In this document: positions 46,331 through 57,099 of the stretch, piece by piece
How the letters are laid out: each line of letters begins with the position of its first letter
Position numbering within the stretch: the stretch's first letter is position 1
NCBI RefSeq assembly: GCF_021556395.1
Contig: NZ_JAKGCS010000036.1
Location: forward strand, 496,001-560,000
Source: Acuticoccus kalidii
Lineage (GTDB): Bacteria; Pseudomonadota; Alphaproteobacteria; Rhizobiales; Amorphaceae
Direction: 5' to 3'
Length of the DNA: 64,000 bases
The notes under the pieces: generated by a model
The model's input: the letters and a program-made list of their open reading frames with translations, nothing else
Databases searched by the model: none
Told to the model about the DNA's origin: nothing
Translations under genes and position numbers: made by a program

Positions 46331-47491
46331 TCAGAGGCCGAGATCCTCCTCGTAGGCGCGGCGGAAGATCTCCCGCGCGGCTGCCGCGTCGAGTGGGCGG
46401 GGATTGCCGCCGGCGGTGGGGTCGACCACCGCCATCTCGGCGATGATGTCGATCTTCGTGTCGTCGACGCCGATCGCCTTCAGCCCGTTCGGAATGCCGA
46501 TCTCGCGGCGCAGCGCGATGATCCAGCCGAGAAACCCGTCGAACCCGCCATCGACGCCGATGAACTTGCCGAGGCGCTCGATCTTGTCTTCGATCGCCGG
46601 CCGGTTGAAGGCGAGCACGTATGGCATGAAGACGGCGTTGGTGAGCCCGTGATGGGTGTTGTAGAGCGCGCCCACCGGATGGGAGAGGGCGTGGATCGCG
46701 CCGAGCCCCTTCTGGAAGGCGACCGCCCCCATCGCCGCGGCGCTCATCATGTCGCCGCGCGCCTCGATGTCGGTGCCGTCCGCCATCACGCGGGGCAGCG
46801 CCTCCTTGCAGAGGCGCACCCCCTCGACGGCGATCCCCTCCGACATCGGATGATAAAACGGGGAAGAGTAGGCCTCGAGGCAGTGGGCGAGCGCGTCCAT
46901 GCCGGTGCCCGCCGTAACCTTCGGCGGCATCGGCACGGTGAGCTCCGGATCGGCGATCACGCAGACCGGCAGCATCTTCGGATGGAAGATCACTTTCTTG
47001 GTGTGGATCGCCTCGTGGGTGACGACGGCGGCGCGGCCGACTTCGGAGCCGGTCCCGGCGGTGGTCGGGACCGCGATCACCGGGGCGATCGCGTCGGCGT
47101 CGGCGCGGGTCCAATAGTCGCCGATGTCCTCGAAGTCCCAGAGCGGACGGTTTTGGCCCTGCTGGAAGGCGATCGCCTTGCCCGCGTCGAGGGCCGAGCC
47201 GCCGCCGAAGGCGATGACGCCGTCATGATCGCCGGCGCGATAGGCGGCGATGCCGGCCTCCACGTTCGCCCCGATCGGGTTGGGATCGACGCCGGAAAAG
47301 ACCGACGCCGTCAGCCCCTCCGCGGCGAGGATCTCCAGCGCACGCGCGGCGATCGGCAAGCCGGCGACGACCGGGTCGGTGACGAAGAGCGGGCGGGCGA
47401 TGCCGGCGGTGCGGCAGGCGCGGGCCAACTCGTCGATCCGGCCGGGGCCGAAGCGGATTTGGGTGGGATAGCTCCAGTTCGCCTTGGTCAT
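46331..47491 (-). CDS. Iron-containing alcohol dehydrogenase
   Basis: A 386-residue group III alcohol dehydrogenase. The nucleotide-binding GGGSALDAGKAIA loop is present, as is the metal site spread over GMDALAHCLEAY and ALSHPVGALYNTHHG (one Asp and three His). It probably oxidises an alcohol to an aldehyde, or the reverse. It is the last gene of the minus-strand operon and follows the aldehyde dehydrogenase by 28 bases. Alcohol and aldehyde oxidation in sequence is therefore likely. Confidence 0.92.
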   Translation of the reverse strand: MTKANWSYPTQIRFGPGRIDELARACRTAGIARPLFVTDPVVAGLPIAARALEILAAEGLTASVFSGVDPNPIGANVEAGIAAYRAGDHDGVIAFGGGSALDAGKAIAFQQGQNRPLWDFEDIGDYWTRADADAIAPVIAVPTTAGTGSEVGRAAVVTHEAIHTKKVIFHPKMLPVCVIADPELTVPMPPKVTAGTGMDALAHCLEAYSSPFYHPMSEGIAVEGVRLCKEALPRVMADGTDIEARGDMMSAAAMGAVAFQKGLGAIHALSHPVGALYNTHHGLTNAVFMPYVLAFNRPAIEDKIERLGKFIGVDGGFDGFLGWIIALRREIGIPNGLKAIGVDDTKIDIIAEMAVVDPTAGGNPRPLDAAAAREIFRRAYEEDLGL

Positions 47492-47519
47492 CGTGTGCGC
47501 TTGTCGTTGGCCGCGCCCG

Positions 47520-48908
<1,389 letters not shown>

Positions 48909-48912
48909 GGCC

Positions 48913-50277
48913 TCATGCTCGCTCAAAGCCGCGCCGGACTTCCCAGTCGGTGACGCGGCGGTCATATTCGAGCTGCTCCCAATCGGCGGTGTGGGCATAA
49001 TGCTCGAGGACGGGGGCGCCGAACGCGTCGCGCAACAGCGTCGAGGCACGCATCGCGGCGGTCGCTTCGCGCAGCGTCTTCGGGATCTCCGTCACCTCTT
49101 CGGACAGATACGCGTCGCCGACGAATTCGGGCTCGAGGGTGAGTTTCTCGTCGATCCCGGCGAGGCCGGCCGCGATCAGCGCGGCGAGGGATAGGTAGGG
49201 ATTGAGATCCGCCCCGCCGATCCGGCATTCGGCGCGCACCGCCTTCGTCCCCTCGCCGACGACGCGGTAGCCCGCGGTGCGGTTGTCCCGCGACCAGACG
49301 ATCTTGGTGGGCGCGAAGGTGCCGACCTGGAAGCGCTTATAGGAGTTGATATAGGGCGCGAGGCACCAGGTGATGTCGGCCGAATATTTGAGCTGGCCGG
49401 CGAGGAACGCCTCCATCGTCGCCGACATGCCGTGCGGGCGGGACGGGTCGTGGAAGAGCGGCGCGCCGGTCCGATCGGCGAGCGACATGTGGATGTGGCT
49501 CGACGAGCCGGCGAGCTGATAGTCCCACTTCGCCATGAAGGTGATCGCCTTGCCGTGAAGATAGGCGATCTCCTTGACGCCGTTCTTCAGGATGACGTGA
49601 CGGTCGGCGGTTTCGAGCGCGTCGGAATAGTGGACGTTCAGCTCTTCCTGGCCGGGGCCCCATTCGCCCTTGGAATTCTCGATCGGAATACCCGCGCCGA
49701 AGAGCCCGTTGCGGATCGCCCGCATCACCGGCTCTTCCTTGGTGGTCTGAAGGATATTGTAATCTTCGATATAATAGGCGGAAGGCGTGAGGCTCGAATA
49801 GTTCTTCTCGTGCGCGGCGCGGTAGCTGTCCTCGAAGAGATAGAATTCGAGCTCGGTCGCGGCGTTCGCCGTCCAGCCCCGCTCGGCGAGCCGGTCGACC
49901 TGGCGCTTCAGGAGGGCGCGCGGGCTGTGCGGCACCGGGTCGTGATGGTGGTCGAGCACGTCGGCGAGGACGAGGGCGGTGCCGTCGAGCCACGGGAGGC
50001 GCCGCAGCGTCGCCATGTCGGGCTTCAGCACGAAATCGCCGTAGCCGGTCGCCCAATTGGTCGCCGCATAGCCCGGCACGGGCTCCATATCGAGATCGTT
50101 CGCGAGGAGATAGTCGCAAGCGTGCGTCTCGGCGTGGGCGTTCTCGATGAAGAATTGCGCGTGGAAGCGCTTGCCGATGAGGCGCCCCTGCATGTCGACG
50201 AGGGCGACGAGGACGGTGTCGATCGTCCCGTCGGCGACCGCGTCCTTCAGTGCGTCGAGGGTGAGATTTCCAGGCAT
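48913..50277 (-). CDS. Glutamine-synthetase-like ligase (gamma-glutamylamide synthetase family)
   Basis: A 454-residue member of the glutamine synthetase superfamily, in the PuuA/IpuC-like branch that joins glutamate to amines. Visible family motifs are the metal-binding NAATELEFYLFED, KGEWGPGQEE and GSSSHIHMSL, and the glutamate/phosphate-binding region DNRTAGYRVV with ECRIGGADLNPYL. Its position with an aldehyde dehydrogenase, an alcohol dehydrogenase, a transporter and an amide hydrolase argues for a catabolic role, not ammonia assimilation. Which amine it accepts is unknown. Confidence 0.9.
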   Translation of the reverse strand: MPGNLTLDALKDAVADGTIDTVLVALVDMQGRLIGKRFHAQFFIENAHAETHACDYLLANDLDMEPVPGYAATNWATGYGDFVLKPDMATLRRLPWLDGTALVLADVLDHHHDPVPHSPRALLKRQVDRLAERGWTANAATELEFYLFEDSYRAAHEKNYSSLTPSAYYIEDYNILQTTKEEPVMRAIRNGLFGAGIPIENSKGEWGPGQEELNVHYSDALETADRHVILKNGVKEIAYLHGKAITFMAKWDYQLAGSSSHIHMSLADRTGAPLFHDPSRPHGMSATMEAFLAGQLKYSADITWCLAPYINSYKRFQVGTFAPTKIVWSRDNRTAGYRVVGEGTKAVRAECRIGGADLNPYLSLAALIAAGLAGIDEKLTLEPEFVGDAYLSEEVTEIPKTLREATAAMRASTLLRDAFGAPVLEHYAHTADWEQLEYDRRVTDWEVRRGFERA

Positions 50278-50376
50278 GAGGCTCGCTCGCGGAGTGAAAG
50301 GGCGTGCGGCGGCGCCGAAGACGCCGCCGTCAGTCTGACGGCGCGGCCGGTCCCGGACCGGTCGCGCCGCGATGCG

Positions 50377-51423
50377 TCAGGTCGAGATCGTGCAGCGATA
50401 GGGCTGGCCTGCGCCGCGCTGGATACGGTTGTAGGTGCGGAAGACGTCGACCACCTTCGCCGCGCGATCGCTGATCGCGGCCGCCTCGTCCCAGAACTCG
50501 ATGGCGGCATTCTCCACCTCGTCCCATTCGGCGTCCGGGATCGACGTCAGCTCCAGCTTGTCGCCCTCGACGCGCAGCTTCTGCTCGCCACCCCAATACC
50601 ATTGGTTGCGATAGAAGTGACCCGCTTCGATCGTCGCGAGAAGCAGCGACTGGAGGTGCTCCGGCAGCTCGGCCCAACGATCGGCATTGACGTAGAAGGA
50701 GCCGATCCAGGCGCCCGAGATCGAGTTGGTGCAGAAATAGTTCGTCACGTCGGCCCAGCCGACGGTGTAGTCCTCGGTGATGCCGGACCAGGCCATTCCG
50801 TCGAGCTCGCCGGTCTGCACCGCGACCTCGGCGTCCTCGTAGGGGATCGACACCGGGACGAGGCCGAATTGGGACAAGAAGCGTCCGGCCGTGGGGAAGG
50901 TGTAAAGGCGCAGGCCTTGAAGGTCGGAGAGGCTGCGGATCGGGTTCACCGTGTTGAAGCAGCACGGATCCTGGCCCGCGGCGGAGAGCCATTTGACGCC
51001 GACTTCGTCATAGGCCTCCGACCAGATGTCGGCGAGCCCGTATTGCTTGAAGAGGACCGGCACGTCGAGCGCGTGATGCGTCGCGAAGGGGAAATAACCG
51101 CCGAAGATCGCGATATCGACCGGGGCCGCCATCGAATCGTCGTCGGAGTGGACGGCGTCGATGGTGCCGCGCTGGAGGGCGCGGAAGAGCTCGCCCGTGG
51201 GGACGAGCTGATCGGCATAATAAAGCTCGATCTCCATTTCGCCGTTCGCCGCGGCGTTGAAGGCGTCGATGATCGGCTTCGTCACATACTGGCCGAGGGC
51301 GGAGCCCGCATAGGTCTGGAAGCGCCAGCGGATCGGCTCCTGCGCGCGGGCGACGGCCGGCGCGGCGAGCACGGCCGCGCTCCCCATGCCGGCGGTTTTC
51401 AGAAACTTACGCCTGTTCGTCAT
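50377..51423 (-). CDS. TRAP transporter solute-binding protein, DctP family
   Basis: A 348-residue periplasmic binding protein. The N-terminus has a twin-arginine signal (NRRKFLKTAG, then a hydrophobic stretch ending AVARA near 27). The DctP fold is recognisable by the central LQGLRLYTFPTAGRFLSQFG, where the Arg of this region commonly salt-bridges a substrate carboxylate. The DELDGMAW-like strand is present as GELDGMAWSG. It delivers solute to the DctQM permease encoded upstream in the same operon. The ligand is unknown. GAGGTG precedes the ATG. Confidence 0.93.
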   Translation of the reverse strand: MTNRRKFLKTAGMGSAAVLAAPAVARAQEPIRWRFQTYAGSALGQYVTKPIIDAFNAAANGEMEIELYYADQLVPTGELFRALQRGTIDAVHSDDDSMAAPVDIAIFGGYFPFATHHALDVPVLFKQYGLADIWSEAYDEVGVKWLSAAGQDPCCFNTVNPIRSLSDLQGLRLYTFPTAGRFLSQFGLVPVSIPYEDAEVAVQTGELDGMAWSGITEDYTVGWADVTNYFCTNSISGAWIGSFYVNADRWAELPEHLQSLLLATIEAGHFYRNQWYWGGEQKLRVEGDKLELTSIPDAEWDEVENAAIEFWDEAAAISDRAAKVVDVFRTYNRIQRGAGQPYRCTIST

Positions 51424-51507
51424 GGTTCACCTCTTGCTCGGTGCTGCGCGCGAAGGGGGACTGACTCGGGAGGGCGTCGGCCGGCGGGCGCGACGAGAGG
51501 GCTGCCG

Positions 51508-52833
51508 TTAGCGCGCATAGAGGGTTTCGGGCAGCCAAAGGGCGATCTGCGGGAACACCATCACGATGACGAGGCCGAACAGCATGACGCCGACGAACGG
51601 GATGATGGAGCGATAGATGTCCTTGAGCGACACCTCGGGCGGCGCCATGGCGCGCATCAGGAAGAGGTTGTAGCCGAAGGGCGGCGTCATATACGCGATC
51701 TGGCAGGTGATCGTGTAGAGCACGCCGTACCAGATGAGGTTGAAGCCGAGCGCGTTGACGAGAGGCACGTAAAGCGGGGCGACGATGACGAGCATCGCCG
51801 TATCGTCGAGAAAGGTGCCCATCAGGAGGTAGGAGAGCTGCATCAGGATCAGGATCTCCCACGGCCCGAGGCCGAGATCCTGGACGAAGAAGCCCTCGAT
51901 CGCCTTGACCGCGCCGAGCCCGTCGAACACCGCGCCGAAGGCGAGGGCGGCGAGGATGATCCACATGAACATGCAGGTCACGCCGAGCGTCTTGCGCAGC
52001 GTCGTCTCCATCACGCGCCAATTGAGGCGGCCCTTCACCAACGCGGCGAAGGTCGCGCCGAGCGCGCCGACGGCGGAGCTTTCGACGAGGCTCGTATAGC
52101 CCATGACGAAGAGCCCGGTCATGAAGAAGAAGATCAGGAAGGGGATAATGCCGGCGCGCGCGAGGGCGAGCTTCTCCCGCATCGGGATCGCATTGCGCTC
52201 GTCCTCCGGCAAAGCGGGGCCGAGCGAAGGCTGAAGGCGGCAGCGCACGGCGATATAAAGAACGAAGAGGCTCGCCATCATGAGCCCCGGGAGGGCTCCC
52301 GCGAGCCAGAGCTGGCCGACCGGCTGACGCGCGATCATCCCATAGAGGACGAGGACGACCGAAGGCGGCACCAGGATGCCGAGCGAGGAGCCGGCCTGGA
52401 TGACCCCCGTCACCATCACCTTGTCGTAGCCGCGGCGCAGGAGCTCGGGCAGCGCGATCGTCGCGCCGATCGCCATGCCGGCGACCGAGAGCCCGTTCAT
52501 CGCCGAGATGATGACCATCAGCATGATGGTGCCGATCGCCAAACCGCCCTGTAGAGAGCCGAACCACACATGGAAGGCGCGATAGAGATCGTCGGCGATG
52601 CGGGCCTCGGAGAGGATGTAGCCCATGTAGATGAAGAGCGGCAGCGTCAGCAGCGGATACCACTTCATCAGCTTGATCGAGGCCGAGAAGGCGAGCTCCG
52701 AGCCGCCGTCACCCCAGAGCGCAAGCGCGGCGATCACCGCCACCGCGCCGATCGCGCCGAAGACGCGCTGACCGGAGATCAGCATCACCATCATCGACGA
52801 GAACATGAGGATCGCGATCATGTCATAGCTCAT
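51508..52833 (-). CDS. TRAP transporter large permease, DctM family
   Basis: A 441-residue membrane protein with about 12 helices, the Na+-coupled transport subunit of a TRAP system. It contains the family repeats: QAGSSLGILVPPSVVLVLYG in the first half and FLDDTAMLVIVAPLYVP in the second. ATG 52833 is used; a 61-residue upstream extension is the shadow of DctQ. It overlaps DctQ by 4 bases (ATGA), so the two subunits are translated together. Confidence 0.94.
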   Translation of the reverse strand: MSYDMIAILMFSSMMVMLISGQRVFGAIGAVAVIAALALWGDGGSELAFSASIKLMKWYPLLTLPLFIYMGYILSEARIADDLYRAFHVWFGSLQGGLAIGTIMLMVIISAMNGLSVAGMAIGATIALPELLRRGYDKVMVTGVIQAGSSLGILVPPSVVLVLYGMIARQPVGQLWLAGALPGLMMASLFVLYIAVRCRLQPSLGPALPEDERNAIPMREKLALARAGIIPFLIFFFMTGLFVMGYTSLVESSAVGALGATFAALVKGRLNWRVMETTLRKTLGVTCMFMWIILAALAFGAVFDGLGAVKAIEGFFVQDLGLGPWEILILMQLSYLLMGTFLDDTAMLVIVAPLYVPLVNALGFNLIWYGVLYTITCQIAYMTPPFGYNLFLMRAMAPPEVSLKDIYRSIIPFVGVMLFGLVIVMVFPQIALWLPETLYAR

Positions 52834-53432
52834 GAGCGCGCCTCCGGCCGATGATCTGCGGATGGTTGATGGCCCGGAACGTCGGCCGCGGTCTCCTCGA
52901 GGCGGGGCGTCCCGACGCTGCGGCCGAGCGCATCGGCGAGATCGCGGAAGAAGGTGGCGATCGACTGGAGGAGCATGAGCGCGATGCCGGCGCACATGAT
53001 GACCTTGATCGGCCACATATAAGGGCGCCAGGCCGAATAGGCGCGCTCGCCATAGGCGATCGCGTAGATCGTGCTCGAGATCCCGCCATAGAGGAGGATC
53101 ACGATATAGAAGATGAGGAAGAGGATCGTGACGGCATCGACCGCCGCCTTGGTCCGCGGCGACCAGGCACCATAGGCAAGATCCATCCGCACATGGTCGC
53201 CGAGCTGCATCGCATAGGCGCCGCCGAGCAGGAAGTAGGAGACCATCAGGAACTGGGCGATCTCGAGCGTCCAGAGCGAGGGGATGAGGAAACTCTTCGA
53301 CACCGAGGACCAGACGAGGACCGCGATCATCGCGAAGATCATGAACATCGTGACGCGGCCGACGAACCAGCCGACCGCCTCGACCCAGCGGACATAGGCG
53401 CAGACCGCGCGGGGCATCATCGGCTCACTCAT
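52830..53432 (-). CDS. TRAP transporter small permease, DctQ family
   Basis: A 200-residue protein with four membrane helices, starting near residues 18-40 and ending before the charged C-terminus (after about 165). The LGDHVRMDL motif typical of DctQ lies between helices 2 and 3. ATG 53432 overlaps the amidohydrolase stop by 4 bases. It partners with DctM and DctP in one operon. Confidence 0.92.
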   Translation of the reverse strand: MSEPMMPRAVCAYVRWVEAVGWFVGRVTMFMIFAMIAVLVWSSVSKSFLIPSLWTLEIAQFLMVSYFLLGGAYAMQLGDHVRMDLAYGAWSPRTKAAVDAVTILFLIFYIVILLYGGISSTIYAIAYGERAYSAWRPYMWPIKVIMCAGIALMLLQSIATFFRDLADALGRSVGTPRLEETAADVPGHQPSADHRPEARS

Positions 53433-54199
53433 GCGGGACGCGCGAGGGCTTGCGGGATGGCGTCGGTGAAGGCGTCCGCGAGCCGTCCGGCCCACAGCGC
53501 GACACCGTCATCGTCGGCGATGAGGTCATTGCGGATCTCGATCATGGCGTTGAGGAGACCGCGGGGGAGGGCGTGTTCGCGCAAGGTGTGGGTCACGCCG
53601 TCCTCCGGGCCGTAGGGCTCGTTCAGACAGACCGTCATCGGGCCGGCATTTCGGCAGGCCGCGAGGAGCGGATCGGCAAGGCGTCGATCGGTGTCATGGA
53701 TAATCCCGACATCGAGCTCGCGGCGGACACCGAAATAGACCGCCGTGAAGGAATGGATCGTCACGAGCACCGAACGGCGCCCGGACGCCTCACGGCGATC
53801 TAGCAAGTTGCAGACCGTTTCCCGGAACGGCTTGTAGTAGCGGGCCGCGCGGTCGGCGCGCGCCGCTTCGGAAAGGTCCTGATTACCAGGAATCGCGAAG
53901 ATCTCGCTTTGCGCCGGAATCGCGCTCTCCGCCTCGGGCGGGCGGTTGCAATCATAGACGAGGCGTGAGACCCGCGCGGCGACGAGCGGCGCGTCGAATG
54001 TTTCCGACAAGGTCCGGGCGACAGGCAGAGCGCCGGGATCCCACGCGATATGGGCGCGGCGCTCATCGTCCGAGAGGCCGAGACCGCCGAATTCGGCCGG
54101 CATGAAGTTGGAGGCATGCTCGCAGACGAGGACGACGTCGCCGCGCCCGTCTTCGTTGATGACGTCGACCACGGTGGGGGATACGGCGGCGAGCGGCAT
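53429..54199 (-). CDS. N-formylglutamate amidohydrolase family protein
   Basis: A 256-residue zinc amidohydrolase of the HutG/FGase fold. Landmarks are VCEHASNFMP (residues 25-34, metal ligands), the RLVYDCNRP motif, IPGNQDL and HSFTAVYFG. Known members cleave N-formylglutamate in histidine breakdown. No other hut gene is in the window, and the operon encodes a gamma-glutamyl ligase, so I infer an amide or gamma-glutamyl substrate instead. It is the first gene of the minus-strand operon and diverges from the RpiR regulator. AGGAT lies 8-10 bases before its ATG. Confidence 0.9.
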   Translation of the reverse strand: MPLAAVSPTVVDVINEDGRGDVVLVCEHASNFMPAEFGGLGLSDDERRAHIAWDPGALPVARTLSETFDAPLVAARVSRLVYDCNRPPEAESAIPAQSEIFAIPGNQDLSEAARADRAARYYKPFRETVCNLLDRREASGRRSVLVTIHSFTAVYFGVRRELDVGIIHDTDRRLADPLLAACRNAGPMTVCLNEPYGPEDGVTHTLREHALPRGLLNAMIEIRNDLIADDDGVALWAGRLADAFTDAIPQALARPA

Positions 54200-54299
54200 G
54201 AGCCATCCTGAGTTGCGTTTGTCGATTTCATTTCAGAAATGTTTCGGTTGTCAATATGCTTTCTGAAACGCGACTGCTGAATCGGAAGGCGCGCGCGTC
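54200..54299. promoter_or_regulatory. Divergent promoter with two TTTC-N-GAAA palindromes
   Basis: Two palindromes of form TTTC-N-GAAA lie in this 100-base region: 54231-54239 (extending to a perfect 6+1+6 CATTTC-A-GAAATG at 54229-54241) and 54260-54268. Their centres are 29 bases apart, about three helical turns. RpiR-type regulators bind such sites, and one is encoded right beside them, so they are probable operators. Confidence 0.7.
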
Positions 54300-55193
54300 A
54301 TGAAGGAGGGAGTGGGATCGATGGATCCGCAGGAAGAGCTGACGGTCGCCGAACGGATTCGCGGTCGCTACGAGGCGTTGACCCAGGCCGAGCGACAACT
54401 CGCGAGCGCGCTCCTCGCCAATTATCCGGTTCTCGGCCTGTCGAGTGTCGCCGAAGTCGGCGCGGCGGCGGGCGTGTCCAGTCCGACCGTCGTGCGGATG
54501 GCGAAGAAGCTCGGCTATGACGGCTTCCCGGACCTTCAGTCCCATCTGCGCGCGGAGATCGAGGCGCGGATCTCGAACCCGATCAACAAGATCGACCACT
54601 GGTCCGAACAGGCGCCCGACACCCATATCGTGAACCGCTTCGCCGATGCGGTGATGGACAATCTGCGCAACACGTTGCGCCATCTGTCGATCGACGATTT
54701 CGACACCGTGGTGCGCCTCCTCGCCGATCCCGAGCGGCGGATCTATCTCGTCGGCGGCCGCATCACCCGCTCTTTGGCGGATTATTTCTTCACCCATCTT
54801 CACGTGATCCGCGACGGCGTCACCCTCATTCCGCCGAACGCCAACACCTGGCCCCATTACGTGCTCGAGATGCGGCCGGGCGACGTCCTCGTCGTCTTCG
54901 ACGTGCGCCGCTATGAGCGGGATACGGCGCGCTTTGCCCGGATGGCGCGCTCCAAGGACGTCTCGATCGTCGCCTTCACCGACCAGTGGGGCTCGCCGGT
55001 GATGAAGGAGGCGGAGCACGCCTTTCATTGCCGCATCGAGGTGCCGTCCGCCTGGGATTCCTCGGTGGTGACGCTCCTCCTCGTCGAGATGATGATCGCC
55101 GCGCTTCAGACGAGAACGGGCGAGGACGGGATCAAACGCTTGCGCACGCTCGAAGACCTCTTCGATCAGACGAAGACGCTGCGAAAGAGCTGA
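54300..55193 (+). CDS. RpiR-family transcriptional regulator
   Basis: A 297-residue regulator with an N-terminal HTH_6 domain (about 10-90, SVAEVGAAAGVSSPTVVRMAKKLGYDGF) and a C-terminal SIS domain (about 120-260, IYLVGGRITRSLADYF). SIS domains often bind phosphosugars, but many RpiR proteins of alphaproteobacteria regulate amine and amino acid uptake operons. It is divergent from the TRAP/ligase operon and likely controls it. ATG 54321, after a strong GGAGGG, is an alternative start. Confidence 0.92.
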   Translation: MKEGVGSMDPQEELTVAERIRGRYEALTQAERQLASALLANYPVLGLSSVAEVGAAAGVSSPTVVRMAKKLGYDGFPDLQSHLRAEIEARISNPINKIDHWSEQAPDTHIVNRFADAVMDNLRNTLRHLSIDDFDTVVRLLADPERRIYLVGGRITRSLADYFFTHLHVIRDGVTLIPPNANTWPHYVLEMRPGDVLVVFDVRRYERDTARFARMARSKDVSIVAFTDQWGSPVMKEAEHAFHCRIEVPSAWDSSVVTLLLVEMMIAALQTRTGEDGIKRLRTLEDLFDQTKTLRKS

Positions 55194-55384
55194 GCCGCCA
55201 TCGCGGCTGCGCGGGGGAGCGCGTCGCGTTTCATCGTCGGCGTGTGCATTGAAGTCGGCACGGGCCGTTCCTACACAAAGGTGCGATGCCCGTTCCGGCG
55301 TCGGCACCGGAGGCGTTCGCGCGTGCGGACGGCGGCGTTCCCCCACACCCCGCCGCGTCCGCGGCGCCGAAAGCTGGTGAGTTT

Positions 55385-56320
55385 ATGATCCTGACCCTGC
55401 AGATCGTTGGAGGGTTGTTCGGTCTTTTGATCGGCGGCGAATTGTTGGTCCGGGGCGCCTCCGCGGTCGCGGTGCGGCTCGGCATCTCGCCGCTGGTGGT
55501 GGGGGTGGTGATCGTCGGATTGGGCACGTCGGCGCCCGAGCTCGTCACCTGTGTCCGCGCCGCGCTCGCCGGCGCGCCCGGCATTGCGGTCGGCAATATC
55601 GTCGGCTCCAATATCGCCAATATCCTGCTGATCCTCGGCATCGCGGCGCTGATGCGGCCGATCTTCACCTCGCGCGAGGTGGTCATCCGTGATGGATCGA
55701 TCGTCGTCATCTCGGCGATCGCCTTCGCGCTCGCGGCGGCGAGCGGGATGATCACGCGCCCCATCGGCGGCGTCTTCGTTGCCGCGCTCGCCGTCTATCT
55801 CGTGTGGACGGTGCGGCGGGATCGGCGCAGCGCGGCCGAATTCGACGACGTGCCGGCGTCGAGCGGCACGCCGCTCGCCCTTTCGGTGGTCTTCCTTCTC
55901 GCCGGCCTCGGCCTCGTGATCGTCGGCGCCGAATATCTCGTGCAAGGCGCGGTGGCGACGGCGCGCCACTACAATATTTCCGAAGAGGTGATCGGCCTGA
56001 CGCTGGTCGCCGTCGGCACCTCCTTGCCGGAGCTCGCGACCTCGGTGGTCGCGGCGTTGAAGCGTCACTCGGAGATCGCGCTCGGTAACGTTCTCGGCTC
56101 GAACGTCTACAACACGATCGGCATCGGTGGCGTCACCGCGCTCGTCCAGCCGGTCCCGGTGTCGGGCACCATGCGTACCTTCGACATTCCCCTGATGGTC
56201 GCGATCTCGCTGATCCTCGTGATCGTCGTCGCGACGGGCCGGCGCGTCACGCGCTGGGAAGGGGGCGTGCTTCTCGGCCTCTACGCGGTCTATATCGCGA
56301 TGCAGACGCAGTTCGCCTGA
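55385..56320 (+). CDS. Calcium/sodium antiporter (YrbG-like)
   Basis: A 311-residue Na+/Ca2+ exchanger-family membrane protein with two inverted repeat halves. The alpha-repeats are GLGTSAPELVTCV near 51-63 and AVGTSLPELATSV near 217-229, each followed by GNIVGSN or GNVLGSN, and carry the Glu that binds the ion. About ten membrane helices are predicted. The GTG/ATG frame reaches 33 codons further upstream, but residues there are non-hydrophobic and family members start with the first helix, so I use ATG 55385. Confidence 0.93.
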   Translation: MILTLQIVGGLFGLLIGGELLVRGASAVAVRLGISPLVVGVVIVGLGTSAPELVTCVRAALAGAPGIAVGNIVGSNIANILLILGIAALMRPIFTSREVVIRDGSIVVISAIAFALAAASGMITRPIGGVFVAALAVYLVWTVRRDRRSAAEFDDVPASSGTPLALSVVFLLAGLGLVIVGAEYLVQGAVATARHYNISEEVIGLTLVAVGTSLPELATSVVAALKRHSEIALGNVLGSNVYNTIGIGGVTALVQPVPVSGTMRTFDIPLMVAISLILVIVVATGRRVTRWEGGVLLGLYAVYIAMQTQFA

Positions 56321-56329
56321 CACGAAAAC

Positions 56330-56347
56330 GCCGCCCCGAGGGGCGGC
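56330..56347. terminator. Terminator between antiporter and phbB
   Basis: GCCGCCC (56330-56336) and GGGCGGC (56341-56347) form a perfect 7-bp stem around a 4-base loop. The minus-strand side is followed by TTTTCG, so it best fits the end of phbB. The plus-strand antiporter transcript may also stop here. Confidence 0.65.
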
Positions 56348-56376
56348 GCATCGCGATCGGAGCCGCTGCCCGACGA

Positions 56377-57099
56377 TCAGGCCAGATACTGGCCGCCATT
56401 GATCGTCATCGTGGCGCCGGTGATGAAGGCCGCATCGTCGGAGGCGAGATAGGCGCACAGCTTGCCGATCTCGTCCGCCTGGCCGAGGCGGCCGACGGGG
56501 ATTGCGCCGATGATGCCTTCGAGCACCTTTTCGGGCACCGCCGCCACCATGTCGGTGTCGATATAACCGGGGCAGACGCAGTTCACCGTGATGCCCTTGC
56601 GCGCATTCTCCTGCGCAAGCGCCTTGGTGAAGCCGATCACGCCGGCTTTGGCGGCGGAATAGTTCGCCTGACCCATCTGCCCCTTCTGGCCGTTGATGGA
56701 GGAGATGTTGATCACGCGGCCGAAATTGCGGTCCCGCATCCCGTTGATGAGCGGACGCGTCACGCAGAAGAGGGACGAGAGGTCGGTGTCGATGACCGCC
56801 TTCCAGCTCTCCCATGACATGCGGTGGAAGGTGCCGTCGCGGGTGATGCCGGCATTGTTCACCACGATGTCGATCGGCCCATGCTCGGCCTCGACCTCGG
56901 CAAGTTTCGTCTCGCACATGGCGTGATCGCTGACGTCGAACTTCACGACGGCGATGCCGGTCTCGTCGTGGAATGCCTTCGCCTTCTCGTCATTGCCGGC
57001 ATAGTTGGCGATGACGGTGTGGCCCGCGGCTTTAAGTGATCGAGAGATCGCGGCGCCGATGCCGCGAGTACCGCCCGTCACGAGCGCGATGCGTGTCAT
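56377..57099 (-). CDS. phbB: Acetoacetyl-CoA reductase
   Basis: A 240-residue NADPH-dependent SDR enzyme that makes (R)-3-hydroxybutyryl-CoA for polyhydroxybutyrate. The cofactor motif TGGTRGIGAAI lies at 8-18, and the active site has YSAAK. The family-specific NAGITRDGTFHRMSWESW segment is present. GGGAGGAG lies upstream of ATG 57099. It follows phaA on the minus strand after 297 bases. Confidence 0.95.
   Translation of the reverse strand: MTRIALVTGGTRGIGAAISRSLKAAGHTVIANYAGNDEKAKAFHDETGIAVVKFDVSDHAMCETKLAEVEAEHGPIDIVVNNAGITRDGTFHRMSWESWKAVIDTDLSSLFCVTRPLINGMRDRNFGRVINISSINGQKGQMGQANYSAAKAGVIGFTKALAQENARKGITVNCVCPGYIDTDMVAAVPEKVLEGIIGAIPVGRLGQADEIGKLCAYLASDDAAFITGATMTINGGQYLA

Noticed and set aside
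49432..52554. A 1040-codon plus-strand open frame over the ligase and TRAP genes
   Set aside because: It is antisense to four genes with clear motifs, is rich in Arg, Asp, Glu, Gly and His as expected for the reverse frame of high-GC codons, and has no recognisable domain.
53429..54199. Assignment as hutG of a histidine-degradation operon
   Set aside because: No other histidine-degradation gene is nearby, and the operon encodes a glutamyl ligase and dehydrogenases, so a specific hutG name would overstate the evidence.
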